34,956 bases of DNA from JBCCGI01 sp039029355. Lineage in GTDB: Bacteria; Planctomycetota; UBA1135; GCA-002686595. Below, one piece after another: positions 21,836 through 31,461 of the stretch. The stretch is taken from the NCBI GenBank assembly GCA_039029355.1, contig JBCCGI010000087.1, positions 1 to 34,956 of the forward strand. The letters run 5' to 3'. The notes below the pieces were generated by a model. The model did no database searches, was not told the origin of the DNA, and saw only the letters and a program-made list of their open reading frames with translations. Made by a program: the position numbers and the translations under genes. Position 1 is the first letter of the stretch; each line of letters starts with the position of its first letter.

Positions 21836-24800
21836 GTGTCTACGACCGCCAATCCCCTGATCGAGCAGCTGCTCGGCGCGACCGCGCAGAACGCGGCGCT
21901 CACCTACAAGAACACCACCTCGCTCACGCTCGAGCTCTACCGCACCGACGACTCGGGCGGCACCACTACGCAGGTCGCCACCCTGGAGCCCGGTGCAAGC
22001 GAGGTGTTCTTCACGTACACCGACTCGACCTGGGAGGCCCGCGACTCGTACTCGGGCTACGCCCTGACGACGACCAAGGCGCCCGCCGGGGCGAAGACGG
22101 TGACGGTCAGCAGCAAGGGGCTCACCTCGCCGGAGAGCTCGAAGCGGACGCCGCTGAACGACCTCACCTTCGAGAACCCGCTCCCGATCTCGATCTCGAT
22201 CGCGCGGGTCGACAGCGCCGGCCAGAGCGTGGCCGGCCCGACCCTCGCGCCGGGCGAGAGCGCCACGGTGCAGTCGGCAGCGGACGACGTTTGGATCATC
22301 AAGCAGAGCGGCAAGACCGGCGAGCTGGCGCTCTTCATCACCGGCGATGACGCGACCCAGACCTGCCAGGTCATGATCCCCAGCTTCGGCGGCGCCGCGG
22401 CGACGTACGTCGAGTTCCTCAACCAGACGACGCTGACGCTCGATCTGAAGGGCCTCGACTCGACCGGCAGCGAGGTGACCTTCGACGTGCTGGCGCCGGG
22501 CGACTTCCGCCACCAGGGCACGTTCGTCGGCCGCGAGCTGAGACTGGTGGACCAGGTCAGCGGCAAGCAGGTCGCCGGCGCAACGGCGGCGCCCGACGGG
22601 ACGTTCCTGAGCGTCGACGGCCGCCGCATGTTCGCCTCGGCGTCCCAGACCGGCGTCCAGCTGACGCTTCAGAACAACGCGCCCTTCGAGATCGAGGCGT
22701 ACAGCGTGGACACGACCGGCAGGGAGACGCTGGAAGCGACCCTCAAGTCCGGCTCCGCGACGATCCTGGGCACCTTCAGCCTGTGCCCGTGGCGGCTTCG
22801 CCGGCAGATGGGCGGGGCCGAGGTCGCGCTGTACATCACCGGTACCGCGAGCGCGCAGACGCTCAAGTGCAGCCCCGTCAGCGCCACCGGCGGCGACGCG
22901 TCGACGACGACGTTCGTGAACGGGACGATGCTCTGGCTCAACGCGCTGAAGGTCGACTCCCAGGGGGTCGAGACCCAGGTGGGGACGGTCGCCCCGTCGG
23001 CGAGCCTCACGCTCGATACGACGAGCGGCGAGGTCTACCTGCTGCGCGACGCCGAGAGCGGCTTCGTCGTGGACCTGGTCACCGCCTGGGGCAGGCCGCA
23101 GACCAGCACGGTCGACGACTCGTCGCTGCTGCCGAACAAGGACGAGGCGGCGGTGTCGATCGCGTTCCAGAACAGCCTGGACGTCGACGTCGACCTGTAC
23201 CTGATGGGGGAGGGCGACGCGGAGGACTTCATCGCGACCGTCGCGTCCGGCGAGTCGACGACCCAGGCCGGGCACGCGGCCAGCCCCTGGATCCTGCGCG
23301 AGCACGTGACCCAGACCGCGGTCGGCAACTACATCCCGACCGACGCTGCGGCGCAGTCGACGACGATCCACCTGAAGTCGTCCCCCGGCACCGCCGAGAC
23401 CGACCTGACCTTCGAGAACCGTGGCACCCGAACGGTCGACGTCTACTGGCTGGACGAGGACGGCAAGGAGCAGCTGTTCAAGCGCCTGGAGCAGCGCCAG
23501 GCCTTCCGCGCCAAGACCTGCGTCTCGCACTTCTGGCTCGTCCGCGACACGGACTCGGGACGGCCGGTCAAGCTCGCGCGCGGCCAGGAGGACGGGCAGC
23601 TCGCGCTCCTGACCGGCAACGAGCTGCGCACCATCGCCGGCGAGCCGGTCGACCCGATCGTCGGGACGGCCTCCGGCATGGTGCTGTCGGGTGGAACCCC
23701 CAAGTCCGGCTGGGCGTACGAGTTCGAGAACAAGTGCCCGTACTCGATCGAGCTGTACCTCGTGAACGAGGACGGCGACGAGGAGCTGAAGGACACGCTG
23801 GTCCAGTACCAGTTCCACAAGCAGACCAGCGGCACCTCCGAGGAGGTCTGGCGCGCGCGCCAGGTCGACAGCGGGGTCGAGGTCGCGACCTTCATCACCC
23901 AGACCAGCCAGAACATCGTCACGATCGAGGACGGCACGGTGACCCAGCCGCCGGTCTTCAACATCGCGGTCCCGGTGTTCGACTCGCACGGGCACGCCGG
24001 CGGCGTGCTGTCGAACGGGAACGGGCTCTGCCGCGTCGGCAAGTTCCCCGGCATCCCGAGCACCAAGTTCGCGCCGATGACGCCCGGCTTCCTCGCGACG
24101 ATCACGGCTCCGGTGCTGACCGAGGTGTCGTCGGCCGACAACCTGAGGGAGTACCTGGCCGACGCTCCGCTGCTCTCGCCGGACGCGGCGATCGGCTACT
24201 CGAAGACGTGCGTGGGCTTGGTGCAGGGCTCGCGTTACGCCGAGTGGAACCCGACCCAGGCCACCCCCAAGATCTCCAAGGACTCCGTTGCGTTGACGGA
24301 TGCGTTCCCCGGGCTGCCGTTCGCGCAGGTCGACTCCGCCGTGCACCTGAAGAAGGACCAGGTCGCCTTCTTCCTGGGGGCCTCCTATGCGACCTACGAC
24401 ACCAGCAGCAGGAAGGTCGTCGCCCAGGGCGACGTCTCGGATGGCTTCAAGGGCGTGAACTACGACCGCATCGACGCCGCGGCTCGCATCGGCGATGTGA
24501 TCGTCTTCTACTCGGGCGACTCCTTCCTGCGCTTCGACTACGACGAGAAGAAGAAGCTCAGCGAGGACAAGATCTCGTCGCTGCCGTCGGACTCGACCGA
24601 CCTGCTCCCGGCGCCGATCCTCATGACCGGGGACGTCGCGATCTATGCGGAGACCGACTACAACGGCACGGCCTGGATCGTCAGCGGCGACCAGCCGTCC
24701 TTCTCCGAGCTGACCTCGGGCACCGGCTCGCTGCGCGTTGGCCCGGGCACGGTCGCGACGGCCTTCTCGACGACCAACTACGGCGGCAAGAACCAGGTGT

Positions 24801-27274
24801 TCTACCTGAACCGCGCCGACCTGAGCGTCGAGGACGTCACCGTCCAGACCATCGCCTCGGTGCGCACGCGCCCGACGGTGTCGGCGGCGGACCAGTCGAT
24901 CACGGCCACCGCGAAGCTGACCGAGGACCACTACAAGGGCTCGGACGGCAACATGGCGACCAAGAACGTGTACTGCACGGTCCTCTCGCTGCCCGGCGAC
25001 GTCAAGCAGGTGGAGATCGGCGCGACCCAGCAGGCCACGATCGAGATCAAGGGCAAGTCGAAGACCGTCGACGCGGTCAGCACCTGGACGGTGTCGCCGA
25101 ACATGGCGAATCAGCTCGTGATCCAGATCGACGCCGCGGAGCTGGGCACGCCCGCGCTCCAGATCCACACCAACACGATGCCCGAAGGCGAGATGCTCTA
25201 CGTCTTCCCCGACGCGGACGTATGCGATCGCTTGGCAGGGCTGGAGCAGAACGCGATCTACGACAACCGCGTCGCGCTCGGCGTCGACTCCGACGCCACG
25301 CAGGACGACTGCCTCGGCGTCGAGGAGGCCCTGCGAGACCTGGGCCGCTCGGTGCGCGTCGAGGGCGGCCCGACCGGCACGCGCGTTCTGGACGCCAGCA
25401 ACGCTAAGTACGACGCCTGGGCGCTCAACTTCAAGAACGTCGGCAGCGCCGAATCGGTCTTCCAACCGATGTCCGCCACCGACGTCGTGGACGCCTTCAA
25501 GTCGGCGACCTGGGTCGACGACGACGTCACGCAGTCGCTCAGCCTTGGCCTCGGCGGCGGCATCGCGGCGCCGGTCCAGCAGTCCGACGTCTACGGCGTC
25601 TGCGTGACCACGGTCGCCGACGTCACCGAGGACGTCGGAGAGGCGACCGTGGACTTCGCCGAGGGCGACTTCGAGGCCGGCGTCCAGGAGCTGGAGAAGG
25701 CCGGCCAGACGATCCTGCAGGTCGGGATCATGGTCGCCGACGAGGTCTACACCTTCGTCGTGGACACCGTCGAGAAGCTGATCGCCACCGTCGAGCTGAT
25801 CGTCGAGAAGATCGGCATGGCGATCGAGGACTTCATCGAGTTCATCAAGGACCTGTTCGCCTGGGGCGACGTCCTCGACACGCAGAGCTACCTGATGGAC
25901 TGCGTCAACGCGAGCGTCGACTCGCTGATCGCGGGGCTGGACACGCTGCGCTCGGCCGTCGCGTCGGGCATCGAGCACGCCCGCGACAGCCTCGACAAGG
26001 ACATCGATCGCCTGCAGAGCATGCTGGGCGGCGACGCGCCGGCGAAGCCCTCGGACGACGACGATGGGATGGAGCGCGTGCACTGGCTCTCCGACAAGAT
26101 GTCGAGCACCGGCGACACCTCGTCGGCGGGCGACTCGCTGCCCCAGGACGCGATCAACAACGCGTTCTCACAGATCCAGGGGCTGGTCGAGAAGGACTTC
26201 GGAGACGGAGGCACGGTCGTCTCGGCCGTCGAGAACGTGCAGTTCTACCTCCAGGAGGCCGCCGACGACGTGAAGTCGGGCGACCTGGACGGCGCGGCGA
26301 AGTGCGTCGCCGCCGCGCTGCTCGAGGTCGTGCAGACCATGGCCGATCTGGCCCTCGATCTGATCGAGGGCATGGTCGACCTCTTCTTCGGCGTATTCGA
26401 GGCATTGCTGGGCGCGGTCAAGGAGGCGATGAACGCCGAGCTGGACATCCCGGTGCTCAGCGACGTGTACGAGTTCATCACCGACGGCCAGAAGCTCAGC
26501 ATGCTGAGCCTGGTGGCGCTGCTCGCTGCGATTCCGACGACCGTCGTCTGGAAGGTGAGCCACAGCGGTGCTCCGTTCGCAGGGATGAGCGTGCCGCAGG
26601 GCACGCCGAGCTCGTCCGAGACGTTTGCGATCACCTATGCTTGCACGCACGCGGTGGCGGCCTTCTGGGCGCTCCTGGCGAACGCGAGCACCCTGAGCGG
26701 ACAGGAAACGGAGACGACGACCGACGTCGCGCTGGACATGGGGAGCTTCGGCCTCGGCTGCATTCTCCAGATCTCGGGCAACCCGATCGGCTACTTCCAC
26801 AGCGATGATGGGGTCGGGCTGTTCAGCGAGGCGGCGGCTGAGGTCGCGCTGGCGAAGGACTGGGACACGGACCCCTCCGTCCGGCCCAAGGTCGCCGCAG
26901 GCCTGGTGTGGTGGTACCAGTGGCTCACGACGTCGGTCCCGATCTGCTTCTCGCTGGCGGGGATCATGCCCGGGGCTCAGCTGGTGGGCAGCGAGATGGA
27001 CAAGCTCGGGCGTCTCGTCGAGCTCGGTCTCGGCCTCGTGCACACCGGCCTCTTCGTGTTCCTCTCGGTCGAGGAGTGGGAGAACGCCGGCCTCGAAGAC
27101 CTCGACGCCGGGCTCCGACTCGGCGGCTATCTGATGGACGTCGTGCCTGAGCTGACCCAGGTGATGTTCCTCGGCGACGAGGAGGCCAAGGCCTTCGCGT
27201 ACCTGTGCGACCCGATGGGCCACGCCGGCGAGTCCATCTTCATCGTGCTGCGGATCACGCGCAGCGACTTCTAG
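21836..27274 (+). CDS. Giant multi-domain protein: VHL-beta-like repeats, hemopexin-like, beta/gamma-crystallin-like, helical C-terminus
   Basis: 1812 residues from GTG 21836 (Shine-Dalgarno GGGAGGT five bases upstream; an in-frame ATG at 21791 lies before it). No signal peptide. Residues ~21-690 hold eight degenerate repeats of a VHL beta-domain (F-x-N at the start, then a D/E-G turn, L-x-P/S-G, and a W-x-x-R-D end). Residues ~790-915 look like hemopexin repeats (QVAFFLGASYATYD, DVIVFYSGDSFLRFDYD). Residues ~926-1012 look like a beta/gamma-crystallin domain (VAIYAETDYNGTAWIVSGD, GSLRVGPGTVATAFSTTNYG). After a beta segment, long amphipathic helices (AGQTILQVGIMVADEVYTFV onward) and four hydrophobic stretches (from about MLSLVALLAAIPTTVVW) make up the C-terminus. 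The whole could be a lectin-like or membrane-interacting protein; function unknown. Domain calls are by pattern and vary in strength. Confidence 0.9.
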   Translation: MSTTANPLIEQLLGATAQNAALTYKNTTSLTLELYRTDDSGGTTTQVATLEPGASEVFFTYTDSTWEARDSYSGYALTTTKAPAGAKTVTVSSKGLTSPESSKRTPLNDLTFENPLPISISIARVDSAGQSVAGPTLAPGESATVQSAADDVWIIKQSGKTGELALFITGDDATQTCQVMIPSFGGAAATYVEFLNQTTLTLDLKGLDSTGSEVTFDVLAPGDFRHQGTFVGRELRLVDQVSGKQVAGATAAPDGTFLSVDGRRMFASASQTGVQLTLQNNAPFEIEAYSVDTTGRETLEATLKSGSATILGTFSLCPWRLRRQMGGAEVALYITGTASAQTLKCSPVSATGGDASTTTFVNGTMLWLNALKVDSQGVETQVGTVAPSASLTLDTTSGEVYLLRDAESGFVVDLVTAWGRPQTSTVDDSSLLPNKDEAAVSIAFQNSLDVDVDLYLMGEGDAEDFIATVASGESTTQAGHAASPWILREHVTQTAVGNYIPTDAAAQSTTIHLKSSPGTAETDLTFENRGTRTVDVYWLDEDGKEQLFKRLEQRQAFRAKTCVSHFWLVRDTDSGRPVKLARGQEDGQLALLTGNELRTIAGEPVDPIVGTASGMVLSGGTPKSGWAYEFENKCPYSIELYLVNEDGDEELKDTLVQYQFHKQTSGTSEEVWRARQVDSGVEVATFITQTSQNIVTIEDGTVTQPPVFNIAVPVFDSHGHAGGVLSNGNGLCRVGKFPGIPSTKFAPMTPGFLATITAPVLTEVSSADNLREYLADAPLLSPDAAIGYSKTCVGLVQGSRYAEWNPTQATPKISKDSVALTDAFPGLPFAQVDSAVHLKKDQVAFFLGASYATYDTSSRKVVAQGDVSDGFKGVNYDRIDAAARIGDVIVFYSGDSFLRFDYDEKKKLSEDKISSLPSDSTDLLPAPILMTGDVAIYAETDYNGTAWIVSGDQPSFSELTSGTGSLRVGPGTVATAFSTTNYGGKNQVFYLNRADLSVEDVTVQTIASVRTRPTVSAADQSITATAKLTEDHYKGSDGNMATKNVYCTVLSLPGDVKQVEIGATQQATIEIKGKSKTVDAVSTWTVSPNMANQLVIQIDAAELGTPALQIHTNTMPEGEMLYVFPDADVCDRLAGLEQNAIYDNRVALGVDSDATQDDCLGVEEALRDLGRSVRVEGGPTGTRVLDASNAKYDAWALNFKNVGSAESVFQPMSATDVVDAFKSATWVDDDVTQSLSLGLGGGIAAPVQQSDVYGVCVTTVADVTEDVGEATVDFAEGDFEAGVQELEKAGQTILQVGIMVADEVYTFVVDTVEKLIATVELIVEKIGMAIEDFIEFIKDLFAWGDVLDTQSYLMDCVNASVDSLIAGLDTLRSAVASGIEHARDSLDKDIDRLQSMLGGDAPAKPSDDDDGMERVHWLSDKMSSTGDTSSAGDSLPQDAINNAFSQIQGLVEKDFGDGGTVVSAVENVQFYLQEAADDVKSGDLDGAAKCVAAALLEVVQTMADLALDLIEGMVDLFFGVFEALLGAVKEAMNAELDIPVLSDVYEFITDGQKLSMLSLVALLAAIPTTVVWKVSHSGAPFAGMSVPQGTPSSSETFAITYACTHAVAAFWALLANASTLSGQETETTTDVALDMGSFGLGCILQISGNPIGYFHSDDGVGLFSEAAAEVALAKDWDTDPSVRPKVAAGLVWWYQWLTTSVPICFSLAGIMPGAQLVGSEMDKLGRLVELGLGLVHTGLFVFLSVEEWENAGLEDLDAGLRLGGYLMDVVPELTQVMFLGDEEAKAFAYLCDPMGHAGESIFIVLRITRSDF
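21896..23905 (+). repeat. Eight tandem VHL-beta-like domain repeats
   Basis: Approximate residue ranges in the 1812-residue protein: 21-75, 108-168, 191-246, 274-334, 358-413, 440-502, 523-580 and 627-690. Each opens with L/V-x-F-x-N and closes around W-x-x-R-D-x-x-S-G. Repeat 7 aligns without a gap to human VHL residues 88-121: Trp538 = W88, His565 = H115, Trp567 = W117, Arg570 = R120 and Asp571 = D121, with Phe548 for Y98 and Thr561 for S111. Repeats are diverged, so this is an old expansion rather than recent DNA duplication. Confidence 0.75.
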
Positions 27275-27293
27275 CGGGGACGCGATCGGAACG

Positions 27294-27325
27294 GGCGCCG
27301 CCTTCGCGAAAGCGGAGGCGGCGCC
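27294..27325 (+). terminator. Hairpin terminator after the giant gene
   Basis: GGCGCCGCCTTCGC (27294-27307) pairs with GCGGAGGCGGCGCC (27312-27325) with one T-G wobble, closed by a GAAA tetraloop, 20 bases after the stop codon at 27274. A short T-poor tail follows. Confidence 0.65.
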
Positions 27326-27371
27326 TCCGTCGTTTGTGCGAACGCCCGTGCCGGTGCGAAGGGGCCGGGCT

Positions 27372-27662
<291 letters not shown>

Positions 27663-27822
27663 TGCCGGCGGGCGGGAATTCGCCAGAACGGCAGAACCGC
27701 CGCGGCGCGGTCAACACGAAGCAAGTCGCTGGGGCCTCCGCACGGGCGGGCCCCGGCCGTCCCGGGCCGCTTGAGCCGCGGGGCGCCGACCGCTCCCTCT
27801 TGCTCCTGACCGGGCCTACGCC

Positions 27823-30456
27823 ATGTCTTCGCGCCGCACCCTGATGCTCCTCCTCGTCGCGTCCCTCTCCGCGGGCGTTCCCGTCTCGGCCGCGCAGGAG
27901 CGCTGGTTCTCGCCCGAGGTCGACACCGCGCTGCCTTATGTCGACGACCTCCGCGCGGGTGCGGTCTGCGACCTGGACGGGGACGGTGACCTGGATCTGG
28001 CGTTGGCCGGGTCGACCAACTCGTTCTTCTCCGGGTCGCTCTACACGCCGCTGGTGGTGCTGCTCAACTCGGGCGAGGCGTCCTTCGGCGACAACAGCGG
28101 CGAGGTCCAGGAGAACCACCCGGTCGCGTCGGTCGCGCTGGTCGACGTCGAGGGCGATGGCGACCCCGACATCGTCGGAACCGGGTCCGGCGAGACGACC
28201 GTCTGGCTCAACGACGGCGCCGCGAGCTTCAAGCCTGCGAGCGGTCCGTCGCCGTTCACCGAGACGAGCTACTCGCACATCCACGCCGACGACTTCGACG
28301 GCGACGGCAACCCCGACGTGGCGCTCTTCACCTTCGCCCAGCCGAGCGACCTGCACTTCGCCGACGGCGCAGGCAGCTTCTCGCCGATCCCCGCCGTGCT
28401 TCCGGTGGAGACGCAGGGGATGACCGATACGCGCTCGGGCGACCTCGACGGCGACGGGGACGTCGACCTGGCGGGCACGGACCTGAGCGACCCGTTTGTC
28501 CTCTTCAACGACGGCACGGGGGCGTTCCCGACGGTCCTCGCTCCCTATACGGGTTTTGAGCCTTCGCCCCGCGGCCTGGACTTCGGCGACGTCGACCAGG
28601 ACGGCGACCTCGACGTGCTGGTCGGCGCGGCGTCGACGGAGCTCTTCGGGGGCAACCTGGACCGGCTGCTCGTGAACGACGGCGTCGGCGGGTTCACGGT
28701 GCAGACGCTGCCGCAGGCGGGGACGCCGTGCTTCGACGTCGCCCTGCGCGACCTAGACGGCGACGGCGACCTGGACGCCTTGACCGGGGACTCGCCGGCC
28801 GAGGTGCTGCTCGGCGACGGGAGCGGCAACTTCGTGCACCTGCCGGGCGCGGTGAGCGGCGATCCGACCGGGGGCTTCACGCTCCTGCTGGGTGACTTCG
28901 ACGACGACGGCGACATCGACTTCGTCGACGACACGCGCTTCCCGGAGCGCGCGGCGCTGCACCTGAACGACGGCACCGCGCACTTCCGCTCCTTCACCGG
29001 CGGGACGGGCTTCTACTTCGACGAGCTCGGTTCGCGCGTGACCGCCGGCGACTATGACGGCGACGGGGACGCCGACCTGCTGGGCGTGAGCTCGGTCCTC
29101 CTCAGCATGCCGGGCGAGATCATCCTGCAGCGCAACGACGGCACCGGGAGCTTCACCGAGGACCCGGGCCCCCAGCCCTTCAACCCCTACATCGTCGAGA
29201 CGCTGGAGACCGCCGACCTGGACGGCGACTCGGACCTCGACGTGTTCGTCGGCAACACCAAGTGGACCGGACTCTCGTCGTCCGGCGTCGGCATCAGCTT
29301 CCTGCTGCTCAACGACGGGAGCGCGAGCTTCGCGATCTCGAACGCCGTGCCCCAGGTCGGGAAGAACACGTGGGAGGTGATGCTCGGCGACGTGGACCAG
29401 GACGGCGACCTCGACGCGCTGATGGCCAACGGCACGTCGAACCCCGCGGCGGAGAACCAGCTGTGGCTGAACAACGGCGCCGCGACCTTCACGCCCGCGC
29501 CGTTCCTGCTGCCCTTCGCGCCCGGCCACAGCTTCTCGGGCGAGCTGGCCGACTTCGACAGCGACGGCGACCTCGACGCGGTGCTCGGGCAGGCGCGCTA
29601 CGTCGAGTTTCCCGCTGCGACAGCCCGCAACCTGTACTTCGAGTGGAACGGCGCCAGCTTCGTCGACCAGTCGGGCAACCTCCCCGACCAGTTCGAGTAC
29701 ACGCGGCGCATCGAATCCGGCGACGTGGATGGCGACGGCGACCTGGATCTGGTGCTGGGCAACTCCGAGGACAACGACATCGGCGCGGGCGGCGGCCCCT
29801 CGCAGCCCGACCGGCTCTATCTGAACGACGGCGCCGGCGTGTTCACCGACGTGACCGGGATCCAGTTCCCGGTCGTCGAGCAGACGACCGAGCGCCTCGC
29901 GCTGCTCGACGCGGACGGCGACTCGGACCTCGACGTGATCTCGGCGCCGTTCGGTAACCTGTGGAGCGGGGCGGTCGTCTACGAGAACGACGGCACCGGG
30001 ACCTTCTCGGTCGCCGAGGAGGGGCGCGTGCTGCTGGACTCCGACTCGGAGCTGGTGCAGGCCGACGTCGACCGCGACGGCGACATCGATCTGCTGTCGA
30101 GCAACTCGATCTCCTACGGCATGCAGCGCCACCTGAGCTGGCGCTCGGTCGCCCGGCCCGGCTACGCGCTCGAGCTGGAGATCTTCGGCCCCGCGGCCGG
30201 TGAGCTGTGGAGCCTGGCGTTCTCGAACGGCACGCTGCAGTTCCCGCTGCCGCCCTTCGGCATCCTGTTCCTCGACCCCGGCGGGGCCTTCGGCGTGTTC
30301 GGCGGCGGGACCCTGGACGGCGACCGGCGCGCCTACGCGGCGGGCGCGCTGCCGCCGGAGCCCGCCACGGTGGGGGTGACCCTCTACTTCCAGGCGGCGG
30401 TCGGGAACGACCTCCTCTTCACCAACCTGACGCGGGTCACGCTGGTGGACTCCTGA
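27823..30456 (+). CDS. Secreted FG-GAP/VCBS repeat protein
   Basis: An 877-residue exported protein. The signal peptide is MSSRRTLMLLLVASLSAGVPV followed by SAAQ. Fourteen calcium-binding D-x-D-x-D-G-D-x-D loops are spaced through residues ~45-760 (for example DLDGDGDLDLALAG, DVEGDGDPDIVGT, DVDQDGDLDVLVG, DVDRDGDIDLLSS), with interleaved LNDGTGxF motifs, as in FG-GAP/VCBS beta-propellers; the number suggests two seven-bladed propellers. The last ~100 residues (FPLPPFGILFLDPGGAFGVF, GVTLYFQAAVGNDLLFTNLT) form a beta domain like that of the protein at 19988-21517. Extracellular adhesion or matrix role is likely, with calcium for stability. Substrate unknown. Confidence 0.9.
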   Translation: MSSRRTLMLLLVASLSAGVPVSAAQERWFSPEVDTALPYVDDLRAGAVCDLDGDGDLDLALAGSTNSFFSGSLYTPLVVLLNSGEASFGDNSGEVQENHPVASVALVDVEGDGDPDIVGTGSGETTVWLNDGAASFKPASGPSPFTETSYSHIHADDFDGDGNPDVALFTFAQPSDLHFADGAGSFSPIPAVLPVETQGMTDTRSGDLDGDGDVDLAGTDLSDPFVLFNDGTGAFPTVLAPYTGFEPSPRGLDFGDVDQDGDLDVLVGAASTELFGGNLDRLLVNDGVGGFTVQTLPQAGTPCFDVALRDLDGDGDLDALTGDSPAEVLLGDGSGNFVHLPGAVSGDPTGGFTLLLGDFDDDGDIDFVDDTRFPERAALHLNDGTAHFRSFTGGTGFYFDELGSRVTAGDYDGDGDADLLGVSSVLLSMPGEIILQRNDGTGSFTEDPGPQPFNPYIVETLETADLDGDSDLDVFVGNTKWTGLSSSGVGISFLLLNDGSASFAISNAVPQVGKNTWEVMLGDVDQDGDLDALMANGTSNPAAENQLWLNNGAATFTPAPFLLPFAPGHSFSGELADFDSDGDLDAVLGQARYVEFPAATARNLYFEWNGASFVDQSGNLPDQFEYTRRIESGDVDGDGDLDLVLGNSEDNDIGAGGGPSQPDRLYLNDGAGVFTDVTGIQFPVVEQTTERLALLDADGDSDLDVISAPFGNLWSGAVVYENDGTGTFSVAEEGRVLLDSDSELVQADVDRDGDIDLLSSNSISYGMQRHLSWRSVARPGYALELEIFGPAAGELWSLAFSNGTLQFPLPPFGILFLDPGGAFGVFGGGTLDGDRRAYAAGALPPEPATVGVTLYFQAAVGNDLLFTNLTRVTLVDS

Positions 30457-30518
30457 GCCCAAGGCCGCAACCGGCGCGCGGTCTCGGCGGCGGGGCGAGC
30501 TTGCGCTAGGCTCGGGGC

Positions 30519-31235
30519 ATGAAAGCCGCAGCCTGCAAGCTCGCCCTTCCTTTCGCGCTGCTCGCCGCCTGTGCCGCGACCCGGACGCCCGGGGAGCCGC
30601 CCGCCGTACGGGGCCGGGTCGTGCTCGACGGCAGCGTTCCGGAGCCGCAGCTGGTCGAGCTGGAGGAGGACATGCGCGCGGCGACCGGCCGGTCGCACCG
30701 GCGCGAGGACGTGTGGATGACCACGCCGGACGGCGGGCTGGCGAACTGCGCCGTCCTGCTCCATCCGGCCGAGCGCGGGTCCATCCCTCCCGCCGAGCCG
30801 GTCGAGGCGCGCTTCACCAAGGTGGGCGCCGACTTCGTGCCGCCTGTGCTCGTGGTGCCGGCCGGAAGCCTGGTCGTGTTCCGGAACGAGGATAGCCCGT
30901 CCGACTGCTTCCACACCAAGGCGCGACGCAACCCGGCGCTGAACACGCAGCTTTCGCCGGGCCAGGAGACCAGCGTGCGCTACGAGCACGCCGAGGCGAT
31001 CCGCGTCGGCTCCGCGATGCGCGACTGGCTGCACGGCGCCGTGCTCGTGACCGACGCGCCGTACTTTGCGCTGACCGACGAGCGCGGCGAGTTCGCCCTC
31101 GAAGGCGTGCGCCCCGGCACGTACGACGTGACGCTCTGGCACGAGGGCACCGGCAAGGTGCGGCGCGGCGAGGTGCGGGTCGCCGAGGACGGCTCCGCGC
31201 GGCTGGAGCTCCTGCTGCCGGCGCCCGCCGGGTAG
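30519..31235 (+). CDS. Lipoprotein with degenerate cupredoxin-like and carboxypeptidase-regulatory-like parts
   Basis: A 238-residue lipoprotein: MKAAACKLALPFALLAAC ends in a lipobox with lipidated Cys18. Residues ~30-175 follow a planctomycete-type periplasmic cupredoxin family (GRVVLDG, LANCAVLLHP, PPVLVVPAGSLVVFRNED, LSPGQETSVRYEHAEAIRVG), ending in DWLHGAVLVTDAPYFALTDE and then a regulatory-like module EFALEGVRPGTYDVTLWHEG. In the family, a copper site C-N-I-H-x-x-M stands before this last stretch; here it reads V-G-S-A-M, so Cys and His are missing and copper binding is doubtful. His in DCFHTK remains. Envelope-located, role unknown. Confidence 0.78.
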   Translation: MKAAACKLALPFALLAACAATRTPGEPPAVRGRVVLDGSVPEPQLVELEEDMRAATGRSHRREDVWMTTPDGGLANCAVLLHPAERGSIPPAEPVEARFTKVGADFVPPVLVVPAGSLVVFRNEDSPSDCFHTKARRNPALNTQLSPGQETSVRYEHAEAIRVGSAMRDWLHGAVLVTDAPYFALTDERGEFALEGVRPGTYDVTLWHEGTGKVRRGEVRVAEDGSARLELLLPAPAG

Positions 31236-31461
31236 CCGCCCGCGCCCGTACCGTTCCCGGCGGCGGCTCGCGCGCGGGCGCGCGAAAAAACGTGCGAAAC
31301 TCACAACCGCCGCGGCGCGTCCGGCAGAGCACGGCTGCGCCGCAGCGGGCGTGTGCCTACCGGCCGCGTCGGCGTGATGCGGCGGCACGCCCGTGCGCCG
31401 TGCTGCCTCCCCAGGTCGGCGATCTCCTTGCGGCGCACGATCCGGAACTCGGAAACGTGCG

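Noticed and set aside
21611..26083. Very long open frame on the - strand, antisense to the giant gene (1490 codons)
   Set aside because: It is low-complexity Arg/Ala/Gly/Leu-rich, typical of antisense frames in GC-rich DNA; the + strand frame shows clear domains and a Shine-Dalgarno.
31268..31285. Hairpin followed by a run of A as terminator
   Set aside because: The tail is A on the + strand, not T, and the gene before it is on the + strand; the arms also leave almost no loop.
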